The position numbers and the translations under genes were made by a program. A DNA stretch of 39,850 bases, taken from Enterobacterales bacterium. GTDB lineage: Bacteria; Pseudomonadota; Gammaproteobacteria; Enterobacterales; Enterobacteriaceae. The notes under the pieces are model-generated. The model was not told the DNA's origin. It did not search any database and saw only the letters and a list, made by a program, of their open reading frames with translations. Below are positions 9,429 to 17,881 of this stretch, piece by piece; position 1 is the first letter of the stretch; each line of letters opens with the position of its first letter. The stretch is taken from contig JAATFX010000102.1 of the NCBI GenBank assembly GCA_015654925.1, positions 1 through 39,850 on the forward strand. Reading direction: 5' to 3'.

Positions 9429-11590
9429 GGCTTACGGCCGCGGGCCGGTTTGACCGGCGTTTTTTTCGCCGGCGTCCGCTGGCGGGCGATATCGGTGTGC
9501 CGGGTCAGCGCCGGACGGCTATGGCGCGGGTTCTGGCGCGCGGCGCGATGCTCGTCAACCCCCGGCGCCGGCACCAGGCACTCGCTGCCGCCGCCAATCA
9601 AATGTTTCAGTCCCATCTCCTCCAGCGCGGCGCGGATCGGCGCCGCATTGGCCGGATCGTGATAGCGCAACAGCGCTTTATGCAGCCGCCGCTGGCGATC
9701 GCCGCGGGGCACCACCACCTCTTCGCTTTTATAATCCACCTTCGCCAGCGGGTTCTTGCCGGTGTAATACATGGTGGTGGCGTTGGCCAGCGGCGACGGA
9801 TAAAAGTTTTGCACCTGATCGAGGCGAAAGCGGTTTTTCTTGAGCCACAGCGCCAGATTGACCATATCTATATCCCGCGTACCCGGGTGGGCCGAAATAA
9901 AATAGGGAATCAAATATTGCTTTTTACCCGCCTCGGCGGAGTAGCGGTCGAACAGCTCTTTAAAGCGGTAATAACTGCCCATGCCCGGTTTCATCATTTT
10001 GGCCAGCGGCCCCGCCTCGGTGTGCTCAGGGGCGATTTTCAAATATCCCCCCACATGATGCAGCGCCAGTTCCTTGATATAGCGCGGGTCCTCCACCGCC
10101 AGATCGTAACGCACCCCGGAGGCGATCAGCACTTTCTTGATCCCTTTGATCGCGCGCGCGCGCCGATAGAGGGCGATGGTCGGTTCATGATCGGTATCCA
10201 TATGCGTACAGATTTCCGGATAGACGCATGAGGATCGGCGGCAGGTCTGCTCGGCGCGCGGCGACTTGCAGCGCAGCATATACATATTGGCGGTCGGCCC
10301 GCCCAGATCGGAAATCACGCCGGTAAACGCCGGGACTTTATCGCGGATCTCTTCGATTTCCCGCACAATCGAGTCCTGCGAACGGCTTTGGATAATCCGC
10401 CCCTCATGTTCGGTAATCGAACAGAACGAACAGCCGCCGAAGCAGCCGCGCATGATATTCACCGATGAGTGGATCATCTCGTAGGCCGGAATGGCCGCTT
10501 TGCCGTACGACGGGTGCGGCACGCGCTGGAACGGCAGGGCGAACACGCGATCCATCTCGGGCGTGGTGAGCGGAATGGCGGGCGGGTTGATCCAGACAAA
10601 ACGATCCCCGTGCTTTTGCATCAGCGCCCGCGCGCAGCCGGGGTTGGTTTCATGATGCAAAATGCGCGAGGCGTGCGCGTACATCACCTTGTCGCCCTTT
10701 ACTTTTTCATAGGAAGGCAGCAGGACGTAGGTCTTTTCCCAGGGTTTGGGTTTGGCCGCGCGCAGGGTTACGGGTTTGGCCTCCGGTTCGGGCATCTTGC
10801 CGTCGGCACAGGGCAAATCGTCGCCGTAGGGATTAAGTATCGGCTCGATACGGCCCGGGCTGTCCAGGCGGGTGGAGTCCACCCCGCTCCACCCCGGCAG
10901 CGGTTCTTTACGCATCACCGCGGTGTTGCGCACATCATGGATAGCGGTAATCGCCTCGCCGGCCGCCAGCCGGTGGGCCAGTTCCACCAGCGGCCGCTCG
11001 CCGTTGCCGTAAATCAGCATATCGGCTTTGGCATCCACCAGCACCGAACGGCGCACGGTATCGGACCAATAATCGTAGTGGGCGATACGCCGCAGGCTGG
11101 CCTCGATGCCGCCGAGGATCACCGGCACCTCTTTATAGGCTTCTTTACAGCGCTGGGTATACGCCAGGGTGGCGCGATCCGGACGCTTGCCGGCGACATT
11201 GCCCGGGGTATAGGCGTCGTCGTGGCGCAGCTTGCGATCGGCGGTGTAGCGGTTGATCATCGAATCCATATTGCCGGCGGTGACGCCGAAAAACAGGTTC
11301 GGTTTGCCCAGGCGCATAAAGTCGTCTTTGCTGGTCCAGTCCGGCTGGGCGATGATGCCCACGCGAAATCCCTGGGATTCCAGCATGCGCCCGACAATCG
11401 CCATGCCGAAGCTGGGATGATCCACATAGGCGTCGCCGCAAACGATAATGATATCGCAGCTATCCCATTCCAATTGATCCATTTCGGCGCGCGACATCGG
11501 CAAAAACGGCGCGGTGCCGTAGCATTCCGCCCAGTAGGGTGGGTAGGAGAATAGTCCGCGTTCGGGTTGGATCAAACTGGTGGAGCCCAT
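9425..11590 (-). CDS. ygiQ: YgiQ family radical SAM protein
   Basis: Large radical SAM protein of unknown reaction, 721 residues (E. coli 739). It has an N-terminal UPF0313 domain ([20 protein letters not shown] near 52-71), then the radical SAM core with the 4Fe-4S cysteines in CFGGCSFC (C383, C387, C390), and a basic, Ala/Pro-rich tail ending [15 protein letters not shown] choose ATG 11590 ([20 protein letters not shown]), which fits the family N-terminus; a longer frame to 11647 starts with TTG and adds residues not in relatives. In E. coli the gene lies far away, so its position here is part of a lineage-specific block. Confidence 0.93.
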   Translation of the reverse strand: MGSTSLIQPERGLFSYPPYWAECYGTAPFLPMSRAEMDQLEWDSCDIIIVCGDAYVDHPSFGMAIVGRMLESQGFRVGIIAQPDWTSKDDFMRLGKPNLFFGVTAGNMDSMINRYTADRKLRHDDAYTPGNVAGKRPDRATLAYTQRCKEAYKEVPVILGGIEASLRRIAHYDYWSDTVRRSVLVDAKADMLIYGNGERPLVELAHRLAAGEAITAIHDVRNTAVMRKEPLPGWSGVDSTRLDSPGRIEPILNPYGDDLPCADGKMPEPEAKPVTLRAAKPKPWEKTYVLLPSYEKVKGDKVMYAHASRILHHETNPGCARALMQKHGDRFVWINPPAIPLTTPEMDRVFALPFQRVPHPSYGKAAIPAYEMIHSSVNIMRGCFGGCSFCSITEHEGRIIQSRSQDSIVREIEEIRDKVPAFTGVISDLGGPTANMYMLRCKSPRAEQTCRRSSCVYPEICTHMDTDHEPTIALYRRARAIKGIKKVLIASGVRYDLAVEDPRYIKELALHHVGGYLKIAPEHTEAGPLAKMMKPGMGSYYRFKELFDRYSAEAGKKQYLIPYFISAHPGTRDIDMVNLALWLKKNRFRLDQVQNFYPSPLANATTMYYTGKNPLAKVDYKSEEVVVPRGDRQRRLHKALLRYHDPANAAPIRAALEEMGLKHLIGGGSECLVPAPGVDEHRAARQNPRHSRPALTRHTDIARQRTPAKKTPVKPARGRKP

Positions 11591-11711
11591 ACTTACACTC
11601 TTTGACAGGTTATTTCGCCGGGCGGCGATTATACCCGCACCCCGCAAAATAAGTAGGGATCTTTATCAGTATTCCGTTGTTTCTGGCCCCGGCGGGTCAA
11701 GAACATCCTGC

Positions 11712-12182
11712 TCAGGCCCGTGAATCGGCCTGTTCGGTAAAGCGGCGGAAAATGGCCAGCGTTTCTTCGCTGACGTGATGTTCCAGTCCTTCCGCATCCC
11801 GGCGCGCCGTCTCGGGGCTGACGCCCAGCGCCAGCAGGAATGACTCGACGATATGATGCCTTTCCCGGCTGCGGACCGCCAGCGCCTCGCCTTCGGCGGT
11901 CAGGAATACCCCGCGGTAAGGAAGTTGGCGAATCAGCCCCGCGGCGGCCAGCCGTTTGAGCATTTTTGCCACCGTGGGCTGGGATACGCCCAGGCGGGCG
12001 GCCAGTTCCACCTGGCGGACTTCCCCGTAATCGTTAATCAAGTCGGCGATCAGCTCGACATAATCATCCATTAATTCCGAGCGATGGGCCGCCCTGACCT
12101 GAAGGAAACCCTGGGCGTGTTCCTCTACGTCCACCAATTGGGTGGTACGGATCGGCAAAGCCGTTTTTTCAGGGTGGGTCAT
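11712..12182 (-). CDS. mntR: manganese-responsive transcriptional regulator MntR
   Basis: DtxR-family repressor that binds Mn(II) and shuts off manganese uptake. The 156 residues (E. coli 155) have a winged-helix DNA-binding domain (about 38-100, with the recognition region [15 protein letters not shown]) and a dimerisation domain. Spacing of the metal ligands fits Bacillus MntR: D40 and E43 for D8/E11, H109 for H77, and E131, E134, H135 for E99, E102, H103. AGGAAAG precedes ATG 12182. It is transcribed away from sitABCD across a 260-bp gap that holds an operator-like sequence, so it very likely controls that importer. Confidence 0.94.
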   Translation of the reverse strand: MTHPEKTALPIRTTQLVDVEEHAQGFLQVRAAHRSELMDDYVELIADLINDYGEVRQVELAARLGVSQPTVAKMLKRLAAAGLIRQLPYRGVFLTAEGEALAVRSRERHHIVESFLLALGVSPETARRDAEGLEHHVSEETLAIFRRFTEQADSRA

Positions 12183-12277
12183 AATCTTTCCTCATTATTT
12201 CCGGCTAAAAATCCATCACCCGGCGATGGCGGTATAAAGAATAGCATTGTTACCAAGGGCGTTGGTCAACAAATTGC

Positions 12278-12321
12278 CCTGAACTGTCCCTGAACTATTC
12301 CTCAACTATTCCTGAACTGCC
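12278..12321. repeat. four tandem 11-bp repeats in the mntR-sitA gap
   Basis: Four contiguous units, CCTGAACTGTC, CCTGAACTATT, CCTCAACTATT and CCTGAACTGCC, follow one another without spacers. Units 2 and 3 differ by one base, and the outer two share CCTGAACTG. An 11-bp period is about one helical turn, so each unit presents the same DNA face. It lies about 46 bp before the half-site cluster of the sit promoter. Confidence 0.9.
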
Positions 12322-12367
12322 CCAGCGTTGTTTCTGGACGGCGCTGGGAATGCCAAACTTTGCCTTT

Positions 12368-12392
12368 GCTATACAATATAGCTCATGCTATA
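12368..12392. promoter_or_regulatory. MntR-like operator with three GCTATA half-sites (sit promoter)
   Basis: Three half-sites follow each other: GCTATA (12368-12373), TATAGC (12377-12382) and GCTATA (12387-12392). The second and third form TATAGC-TCAT-GCTATA, which fits the MntR box core ATAGC-N4-GCTAT known from mntH. The first and second form an everted repeat with a 3-bp spacer. A -10-like TACAAT (12372-12377) lies inside, so binding would block RNA polymerase at sitA. Confidence 0.75.
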
Positions 12393-12442
12393 AATGAATA
12401 TTAAATCAACAACGATGGACCGCTGGCCCCTGGAGTTGCACT

Positions 12443-13339
12443 ATGTTTAGAACCGCGCCGATACGGCTGACCCTGCTGGGCATGGCGTTGCTGCTCGCCA
12501 GCGCTGGCGCCCTGGCACAAAAAAAATTCACGGTCATCACCACCTTTACCGTGATTCAGGACATCACGCAAAATGTGGCCGGCGACGCGGCGATCGTTGA
12601 GTCGATCACTAAACCCGGGGCGGAGATCCATGATTACCAGCCCACGCCGCGGGATATCGTCAAGACCCAGTCGGCGGATCTGATCCTGTGGAACGGTTTG
12701 AACCTGGAGCGCTGGTTTTCGCGCTTTTTCGACAATATCCACGATGTGCCGTCGGCGGTGGTGAGCGAAGGCATCGACCCGCTGCCAATTCGCGAAGGGC
12801 CGTATAACGGCAACCCCAATCCCCATGCCTGGATGTCGGCCGCCAATGCGCTGGTCTACGTTGAAAATATCCGCCAGGCCCTGGTGAAGTACGACCCGGC
12901 CAACGCCGAGACCTACGATCGCAACGCCCGCGCGTACGCGGCCAAAATTTCCGCCGTGGATGCCCCGCTACGGGCCCGGCTGGCCAATATTCCCGCCGCC
13001 CAGCGCTGGCTGGTCACCAGCGAAGGCGCCTTTAGCTATCTGGCCCGGGACTATGGGATGCAAGAAGCCTATTTATGGCCGATCAACGCCGAGGAGCAAG
13101 GCACCCCCCAGCAAGTGCGGCGGGTAATAGATACGGTACGCGAGCGCCATATTCCGGTAGTGTTCAGCGAAAGCACGATTTCCGATAAATCCGCCCGTCA
13201 GGTCAGCCAGGAAACCGGCGCGCGCTACGGCGGCGTGCTGTATGTGGATTCCCTGTCGGCCAAAGGCGGACCGGTACCGGATTACCTTAGTCTACTTAAC
13301 GTTACCGTCGATACCATTGCCAGAGGATTCGGCCAATGA
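12443..13339 (+). CDS. sitA: Mn/Fe ABC transporter periplasmic binding protein SitA
   Basis: Cluster A-I substrate-binding protein of a SitABCD/YfeABCD-type importer, delivering Mn(II) and Fe(II) to the membrane permeases. The 298 residues start with a signal peptide ([20 protein letters not shown], cleavage near ALA at 23-25). The four metal ligands of the family are present: H63 (IHDYQPTP), H128 (NPHAW), E194 (TSEGAF) and D269 (YVDSLS). GGAGTTG precedes the ATG. Its stop overlaps the sitB start by four bases (ATGA). It is the first gene of sitABCD, divergent from mntR. Confidence 0.95.
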   Translation: MFRTAPIRLTLLGMALLLASAGALAQKKFTVITTFTVIQDITQNVAGDAAIVESITKPGAEIHDYQPTPRDIVKTQSADLILWNGLNLERWFSRFFDNIHDVPSAVVSEGIDPLPIREGPYNGNPNPHAWMSAANALVYVENIRQALVKYDPANAETYDRNARAYAAKISAVDAPLRARLANIPAAQRWLVTSEGAFSYLARDYGMQEAYLWPINAEEQGTPQQVRRVIDTVRERHIPVVFSESTISDKSARQVSQETGARYGGVLYVDSLSAKGGPVPDYLSLLNVTVDTIARGFGQ

Positions 13340-14193
13340 ATACCAGCGACTACCAGCCCGATCTACGGGTGAACGATATCACCGTCACCTATAACAATGG
13401 CCATACCGCCATCCATAACGCCAGCTTCCGGCTCACCGGCGGCACTATTTGCGCGCTGGTCGGCATCAACGGCAGCGGCAAATCCACCCTGTTCAAAAGC
13501 ATCATGGGCATGGTGCGGCCCTCCGGGGGTACGGTTACGCTTGATGGCCTGCCGGTGGCCAAGGCCCTGCGCAAAAACCTGATTGCCTATGTGCCGCAAA
13601 CCGAAGAAGTGGACTGGAATTTTCCGGTGCTGGTCGCCGACGTGGTCATGATGGGACGCTATGGCAAAATGTCTTTTTTACGTATTCCCTCCGCCGAAGA
13701 TAAAGCCCAGGTTCAGCGGGCGCTGGCCCGCGTCGGCATGGACGGCCTGGCCCGGCGCCAGATCGGCGAGCTGTCCGGCGGACAGCGCAAACGGGTATTC
13801 CTGGCGCGCGCGCTGGCCCAGCAGGGCAGCATTATGCTGCTCGACGAACCGTTTACCGGCATCGATGTGCAAACGGAAAACGCCATCATCGACCTGTTGA
13901 AATCCCTGCGCGCGGAGGGCCATCTGATCCTGGTTTCCACCCATAACCTGGCCAGCATTCCCGAATTCTGCGATCGGGTGGTATTGATTAACCGCACCGT
14001 GCTGGCCGCGGGCCCCACCGGCGCCACCTTTACCCAGCAAAACCTGGAGCGCGCGTTTGGCGGCCGGCTGCGCCATATCAACCTGGCCGCCATTCCATTA
14101 TCGGCGCAAGCGGTTGCGCCATGCCAAGTCCCCCCCCTGGCCGGGGCGGCCCCGGCGGGCCAGCCAACCGCCGGTAGGCAGGCATCATCATGA
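13336..14193 (+). CDS. sitB: Mn/Fe ABC transporter ATP-binding protein SitB
   Basis: ATPase of the Sit importer. In 285 residues it shows the Walker A motif GINGSGKST (43-51), Q-loop Gln88 (YVPQTE), ABC signature LSGGQ (146-150), Walker B IMLLDE (166-171) and H-loop His203 (STHN). The last 25 or so residues form a Pro/Ala/Gly-rich tail ([17 protein letters not shown]) that looks unstructured and lies outside the ATPase fold. It overlaps both neighbours by ATGA, which implies coupled translation. Confidence 0.95.
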   Translation: MNTSDYQPDLRVNDITVTYNNGHTAIHNASFRLTGGTICALVGINGSGKSTLFKSIMGMVRPSGGTVTLDGLPVAKALRKNLIAYVPQTEEVDWNFPVLVADVVMMGRYGKMSFLRIPSAEDKAQVQRALARVGMDGLARRQIGELSGGQRKRVFLARALAQQGSIMLLDEPFTGIDVQTENAIIDLLKSLRAEGHLILVSTHNLASIPEFCDRVVLINRTVLAAGPTGATFTQQNLERAFGGRLRHINLAAIPLSAQAVAPCQVPPLAGAAPAGQPTAGRQASS

Positions 14194-15047
14194 TGGCGCT
14201 GTTATTAGAGCCGTTTCACTATGAGTATATGTCCAAGGCCATTTGGGTCAGCGCGATTGTCGGCGGGGTGTGCGCGTTTCTCTCGGCGTACCTGATGCTC
14301 AAAGGCTGGTCGCTGATGGGCGATGCGTTGTCCCACTCGGTGGTGCCCGGCGTGGCGGGAGCCTACGCCCTGGGATTGCCCATCGCCGCCGGCGCATTTA
14401 TCACCGGCATGCTGGCGGCGCTGGTCATGACGCTGGTGCGCCATTACACCCGCCTGCGCGAAGACGCCATTATCGGTTTTGTGTTTACTACTTTTTTTGC
14501 CGTCGGCTTATTGATCGTCTCGCTTAACCCTACCTCGGTAAACGTGCAATCGATTATTTTCGGCAATATCCTGGGCATCGCCGACGAGGATGTGCTCCAG
14601 GTGCAAATTATCAGCGGCGCCTCGTTTATCGTGCTGTGCGTTATCTGGAAAGATCTGCTGGCGGTATTTTTTGATGAAGGCCACGCCGTTTCCATCGGCC
14701 TGTCGCCGCTGCGGCTGAAGATTATCTTTTTCACCCTGCTTAGCGCCTGTACCGTGGCCGCGCTGCAAACCGTCGGGGCGATCCTGGTGATCGCCATGGT
14801 GATCACCCCCGGCGCCACGGCATACCTGCTCACCGACCGCTTCCCGCGCCTGATTGTGATTGCGGTAGCCACCGGCACCCTGACCAGCGCCTGCGGCGCG
14901 TGGCTAAGCTATTTCCTCAACGGCGCCACCGGCGGGGTCATTGTCAGCCTGCAAACCCTGGTATTTTTGCTGGCGTTGGTGTTTGCGCCCAAACACGGGC
15001 TGCTGGCCGCCAGGCTGCGCCGTAAAACATCGCGGGGGGCTTTATGA
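14190..15047 (+). CDS. sitC: Mn/Fe ABC transporter permease SitC
   Basis: Integral membrane permease of the ABC-3 family, 285 residues with about eight hydrophobic segments. The family segment [25 protein letters not shown] follows the first helix, and the coupling region [16 protein letters not shown] is cytoplasmic. It starts at the ATG that overlaps the sitB stop (14190-14193) and in turn overlaps sitD. It pairs with SitD to form the channel; two different permease subunits are the rule in Sit/Yfe systems. Confidence 0.95.
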   Translation: MMALLLEPFHYEYMSKAIWVSAIVGGVCAFLSAYLMLKGWSLMGDALSHSVVPGVAGAYALGLPIAAGAFITGMLAALVMTLVRHYTRLREDAIIGFVFTTFFAVGLLIVSLNPTSVNVQSIIFGNILGIADEDVLQVQIISGASFIVLCVIWKDLLAVFFDEGHAVSIGLSPLRLKIIFFTLLSACTVAALQTVGAILVIAMVITPGATAYLLTDRFPRLIVIAVATGTLTSACGAWLSYFLNGATGGVIVSLQTLVFLLALVFAPKHGLLAARLRRKTSRGAL

Positions 15048-15895
15048 TGGAATGGGTGGATATTCTGACGGCGCCGCTGGGTTTTCCGTTTATGCAACGG
15101 GGGCTGATAGCGGCCATCGCCACCGGCGCGGTGTGCGCCATTTTGTCATGCTTCCTGGTGCTCAAAGGCTGGTCGCTGATGGGCGATGCGATTTCCCACG
15201 CGGTGTTGCCCGGGGTGATCCTGGCGTATATCGCCGGTTTGCCGATTATTATCGGCGCTTTTGGGTCGGGGATTTTTTGCGCCCTGGCCACCGGCTATAT
15301 TAAAGATCGCTGCCGGGTCAAGGAGGATACGGTGATGGGCATCGTGTTCTCGGGTATGTTTGCCCTGGGGCTGGTGCTGTTTTCGCGCATCGATACCGAT
15401 CAGCACCTCAGCCATATCCTGTTCGGCAATATGCTGGGCATTACCCCCGCCGAGCTGTGGCAGGTATTGGCCATCGCCGGCGCGGTATCATTGATCGTGC
15501 TGGTGAAGCGCCGGGATCTGATGCTTTACTGTTTTGATCCGGCCCAGGCCCGGGTTTTGGGACTGTCGGTGAACCTGCTGCATTACGGCCTGTTATCCCT
15601 GCTGGCGCTGGCGATTGTGGCCGCTCTGCAGGCGGTGGGCGTCATACTGGTGATCGCCATGCTGATTGCCCCCGGCATCACCGCCGCCCAGCTCTGCCGC
15701 CGCTTCGATGCCATGCTGCTGGCGGCGGTGCTGGTATCGGTGTTCTCCTGCATTACCGGCACGCTGATCGGTTTTTATATCGACGGCGCCACCGGCCCCT
15801 GTATCGTCATCGTCCAGGCCTGCCTGTTCGTCATGGCGCAGATCTACCGGCTGGCCGCGCACGCCGCGCGCCAGCGCGCGGTCAGCCTGCCGTAA
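15044..15895 (+). CDS. sitD: Mn/Fe ABC transporter permease SitD
   Basis: Second ABC-3 family permease, 283 residues, clearly related to SitC (shared segment [12 protein letters not shown]). Hydrophobic helices cover most of the length, with the cytoplasmic coupling segment CFDPAQARVLGLSVNLL. It starts four bases inside sitC and ends the operon. The next gene, eptB, comes from the other strand after 27 bp, and no clear intrinsic terminator is visible in that gap. Confidence 0.94.
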   Translation: MMEWVDILTAPLGFPFMQRGLIAAIATGAVCAILSCFLVLKGWSLMGDAISHAVLPGVILAYIAGLPIIIGAFGSGIFCALATGYIKDRCRVKEDTVMGIVFSGMFALGLVLFSRIDTDQHLSHILFGNMLGITPAELWQVLAIAGAVSLIVLVKRRDLMLYCFDPAQARVLGLSVNLLHYGLLSLLALAIVAALQAVGVILVIAMLIAPGITAAQLCRRFDAMLLAAVLVSVFSCITGTLIGFYIDGATGPCIVIVQACLFVMAQIYRLAAHAARQRAVSLP

Positions 15896-15922
15896 CCGGG
15901 CCGCGGCGGCGGCGCTTGTCCG

Positions 15923-17575
15923 CTACTGCGCCTGGCACCAGTTATGCTGTTTAACGATGCCGCCGTCAGGGGAGGTAAAGCCGATACACCCCAAAACGGA
16001 GTCGAACAATTTTTCATGGAACACCGGCGTTTTGGCCGCCGCCAGGGCGCGCAGCCGTTGAAACGCAGCCTGGTGATCGCTCTGCTTGAGAAAGCCGTCC
16101 GACGCCCAGACCATTATCGGTATAGTGCGCTGCGCGATGGGCGCGTGGTCGCGCGGCGTGCCGTGAAAATGCATATTTTTCGAGATCGATTCGCCATGGT
16201 CCGAGGCATAAAACACGATGGCCTTGCGATCGCGCAGCTGGTTAAACACCTGCTCAAGGAAATAATCGGTATACAGCAGGCTGTTATCATAGGAATTAAC
16301 CAGCTCCTCGGTCGAGCACGCATCGTCAATGCCCTGGCACTCCGGCTGATAGCGGGCAAACCGGCGCGGATAGCGTTCCGTATACATATAGTGGGACCCC
16401 TTGGTATGCAGCACGATTAAATGCTTGCCGTCGGGATGCCGCGCCAGGGAATCCTGCAGCTCGCCGACCAGCGCCATATCGTCCACCGGTTTGCCCGCGT
16501 TGCGCTTTTCCGCCTGGATGGTTTCGCGCAGGGCATAATCATCGGCCATCACTTTATTATAAAACCAGGCCTCGCTTTGCATGGAAAACAGCTCCGAGCT
16601 GAACCCTTGTTTCTTTAGCACCGAAAACACATTCATCTCTTTCAAGGTGCGCTGCGGCGCTTCGGATGCGCCCCCTTCCCGGACAAACATACAGCGCAGG
16701 GATAGTTTGGTGGACGTATCGCAGGAGTAGCCTTGCAGCAGGGCAAGGTTGCGCTCATGGTCCAGGTTCGGCGTATTATCGCGCTGGTAGCCGTAGGCCC
16801 CCATATGATCGCGGCGCGCGCTCTCGCCGATGATAAACACCACGTATAAATCATCGGCATCCTTCGGCGCGATATAGGTAAAGTGCTCAGCGGGATCGAA
16901 CAGGGTGCGGCTGTCCTCCGCCTGGCTGTAGGAGCTGTAGATCAGCATGCCCAGGGCCGACAGCCAGTTGGACGGCGAGTAGGAGCCGGCGACCACGCCG
17001 CCATAGCTGGCCATGGTGTGGTTGTCTTGCCGATCGTGCCGGTCCTGTACCTGCCCCATCAATTTCAGCGGCAGCCAGCAGCATAAGCCGGCGGTCACGA
17101 TCAGCAGGCTTTTTTTGGTGATGCGCCGCACGCTGGTGTTTCGCAAGGCCGCTTCCGGCATCGGCGCCAGCCAGATAAATACCAGCGGTATCAGGCTGGC
17201 CAGCACTACCCACAACACAAAGTGATACCCCACCGACTCCTTGGATAAATCCACATCGGTGGTCATCACCGCGGCCAGGATGCCGTAGCCGATATCAACA
17301 TTGTACAGCACCATATAATAACTGGCGGCCACCGAACTCAACACCAGCAATGTCACCAGGACGCGGTAGAGGGTTTTGCCGAACAGCGACAGCAGCATCG
17401 CCAGTAAAAATACCAGCGAAAACAGCGCCAGCATCTCGGTAAGCAGCGAGAGGACGTTATCGTATTGCAAATGCTGGTAGCGGCGGATCAGGATGGGGAG
17501 GTTAAGGATAATCCCGATATATAACGCGATAAACAGGGAGATGCTGAGTTGGGACACATGCAGAAGCTTTCTCAT
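15923..17575 (-). CDS. eptB: Kdo2-lipid A phosphoethanolamine 7''-transferase EptB
   Basis: Inner-membrane enzyme that moves phosphoethanolamine from phosphatidylethanolamine to the outer Kdo residue of lipopolysaccharide. It has 550 residues (E. coli EptB 563). Five N-terminal transmembrane helices (within about 10-170) precede a periplasmic sulfatase-like domain with E251 (IGESARRDHMG), nucleophile Thr289 in SCDTSTKLSLRC with the flanking cysteine pair C285/C295, and the metal motif SDHGES. The ends SPDGGI and NWC fit EptB and not EptA or the MCR group. In E. coli eptB is elsewhere and is sigma-E controlled; here it lies between sitD and gcvP. It should alter surface charge and resistance to cationic peptides. 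Confidence 0.9.
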   Translation of the reverse strand: MRKLLHVSQLSISLFIALYIGIILNLPILIRRYQHLQYDNVLSLLTEMLALFSLVFLLAMLLSLFGKTLYRVLVTLLVLSSVAASYYMVLYNVDIGYGILAAVMTTDVDLSKESVGYHFVLWVVLASLIPLVFIWLAPMPEAALRNTSVRRITKKSLLIVTAGLCCWLPLKLMGQVQDRHDRQDNHTMASYGGVVAGSYSPSNWLSALGMLIYSSYSQAEDSRTLFDPAEHFTYIAPKDADDLYVVFIIGESARRDHMGAYGYQRDNTPNLDHERNLALLQGYSCDTSTKLSLRCMFVREGGASEAPQRTLKEMNVFSVLKKQGFSSELFSMQSEAWFYNKVMADDYALRETIQAEKRNAGKPVDDMALVGELQDSLARHPDGKHLIVLHTKGSHYMYTERYPRRFARYQPECQGIDDACSTEELVNSYDNSLLYTDYFLEQVFNQLRDRKAIVFYASDHGESISKNMHFHGTPRDHAPIAQRTIPIMVWASDGFLKQSDHQAAFQRLRALAAAKTPVFHEKLFDSVLGCIGFTSPDGGIVKQHNWCQAQ

Positions 17576-17881
17576 TAATTACGTTGTTCTCATGATGACT
17601 GATTGCCGGCCGGTACCCGCTCTGCTTAAGCATCCCGCCCAATCAAGATTTCGACTATCACATCGCAGCCGCTGAATAATGTTTGTCGGACAAATATTTT
17701 CCCTAACCAGTTCCCTCAGGCCGGCCAAAAGCCGACGTTATAGTGTAACGATACATGTTGTCCGCCCGCGGGATGCGTTTTTTACGGCACGCAAAAAACG
17801 CCGGCCCCCAACCCGGGCCGGCGTATTACCGGAACAGGCGGGGGGCCGGAGGCTTAAGCGGATACGCCGGCGTGGCGCGGC
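17576..17881. other. intergenic region between eptB and gcvP
   Basis: These 306 bases hold the eptB promoter region and the end of the gcv transcript. There is a perfect 13-bp palindrome, TTTGTC-G-GACAAA, at 17682-17694, about 110 bp upstream of eptB, which may be an operator. The gcvTHP terminator lies at 17793-17824. I see no coding sequence here that I would support. Confidence 0.7.
17793..17824 (-). terminator. intrinsic terminator of gcvTHP
   Basis: On the minus strand ACGCCGGCCC pairs with GGGCCGGCGT across a short loop and is followed by TTTTTT. It lies 58 bp after the gcvP stop codon. Confidence 0.88.

Noticed and set aside
10469..11554. 361-codon plus-strand open frame
   Set aside because: It is antisense to ygiQ, has biased shadow composition rich in His, Arg and Gln, and shows no domain.
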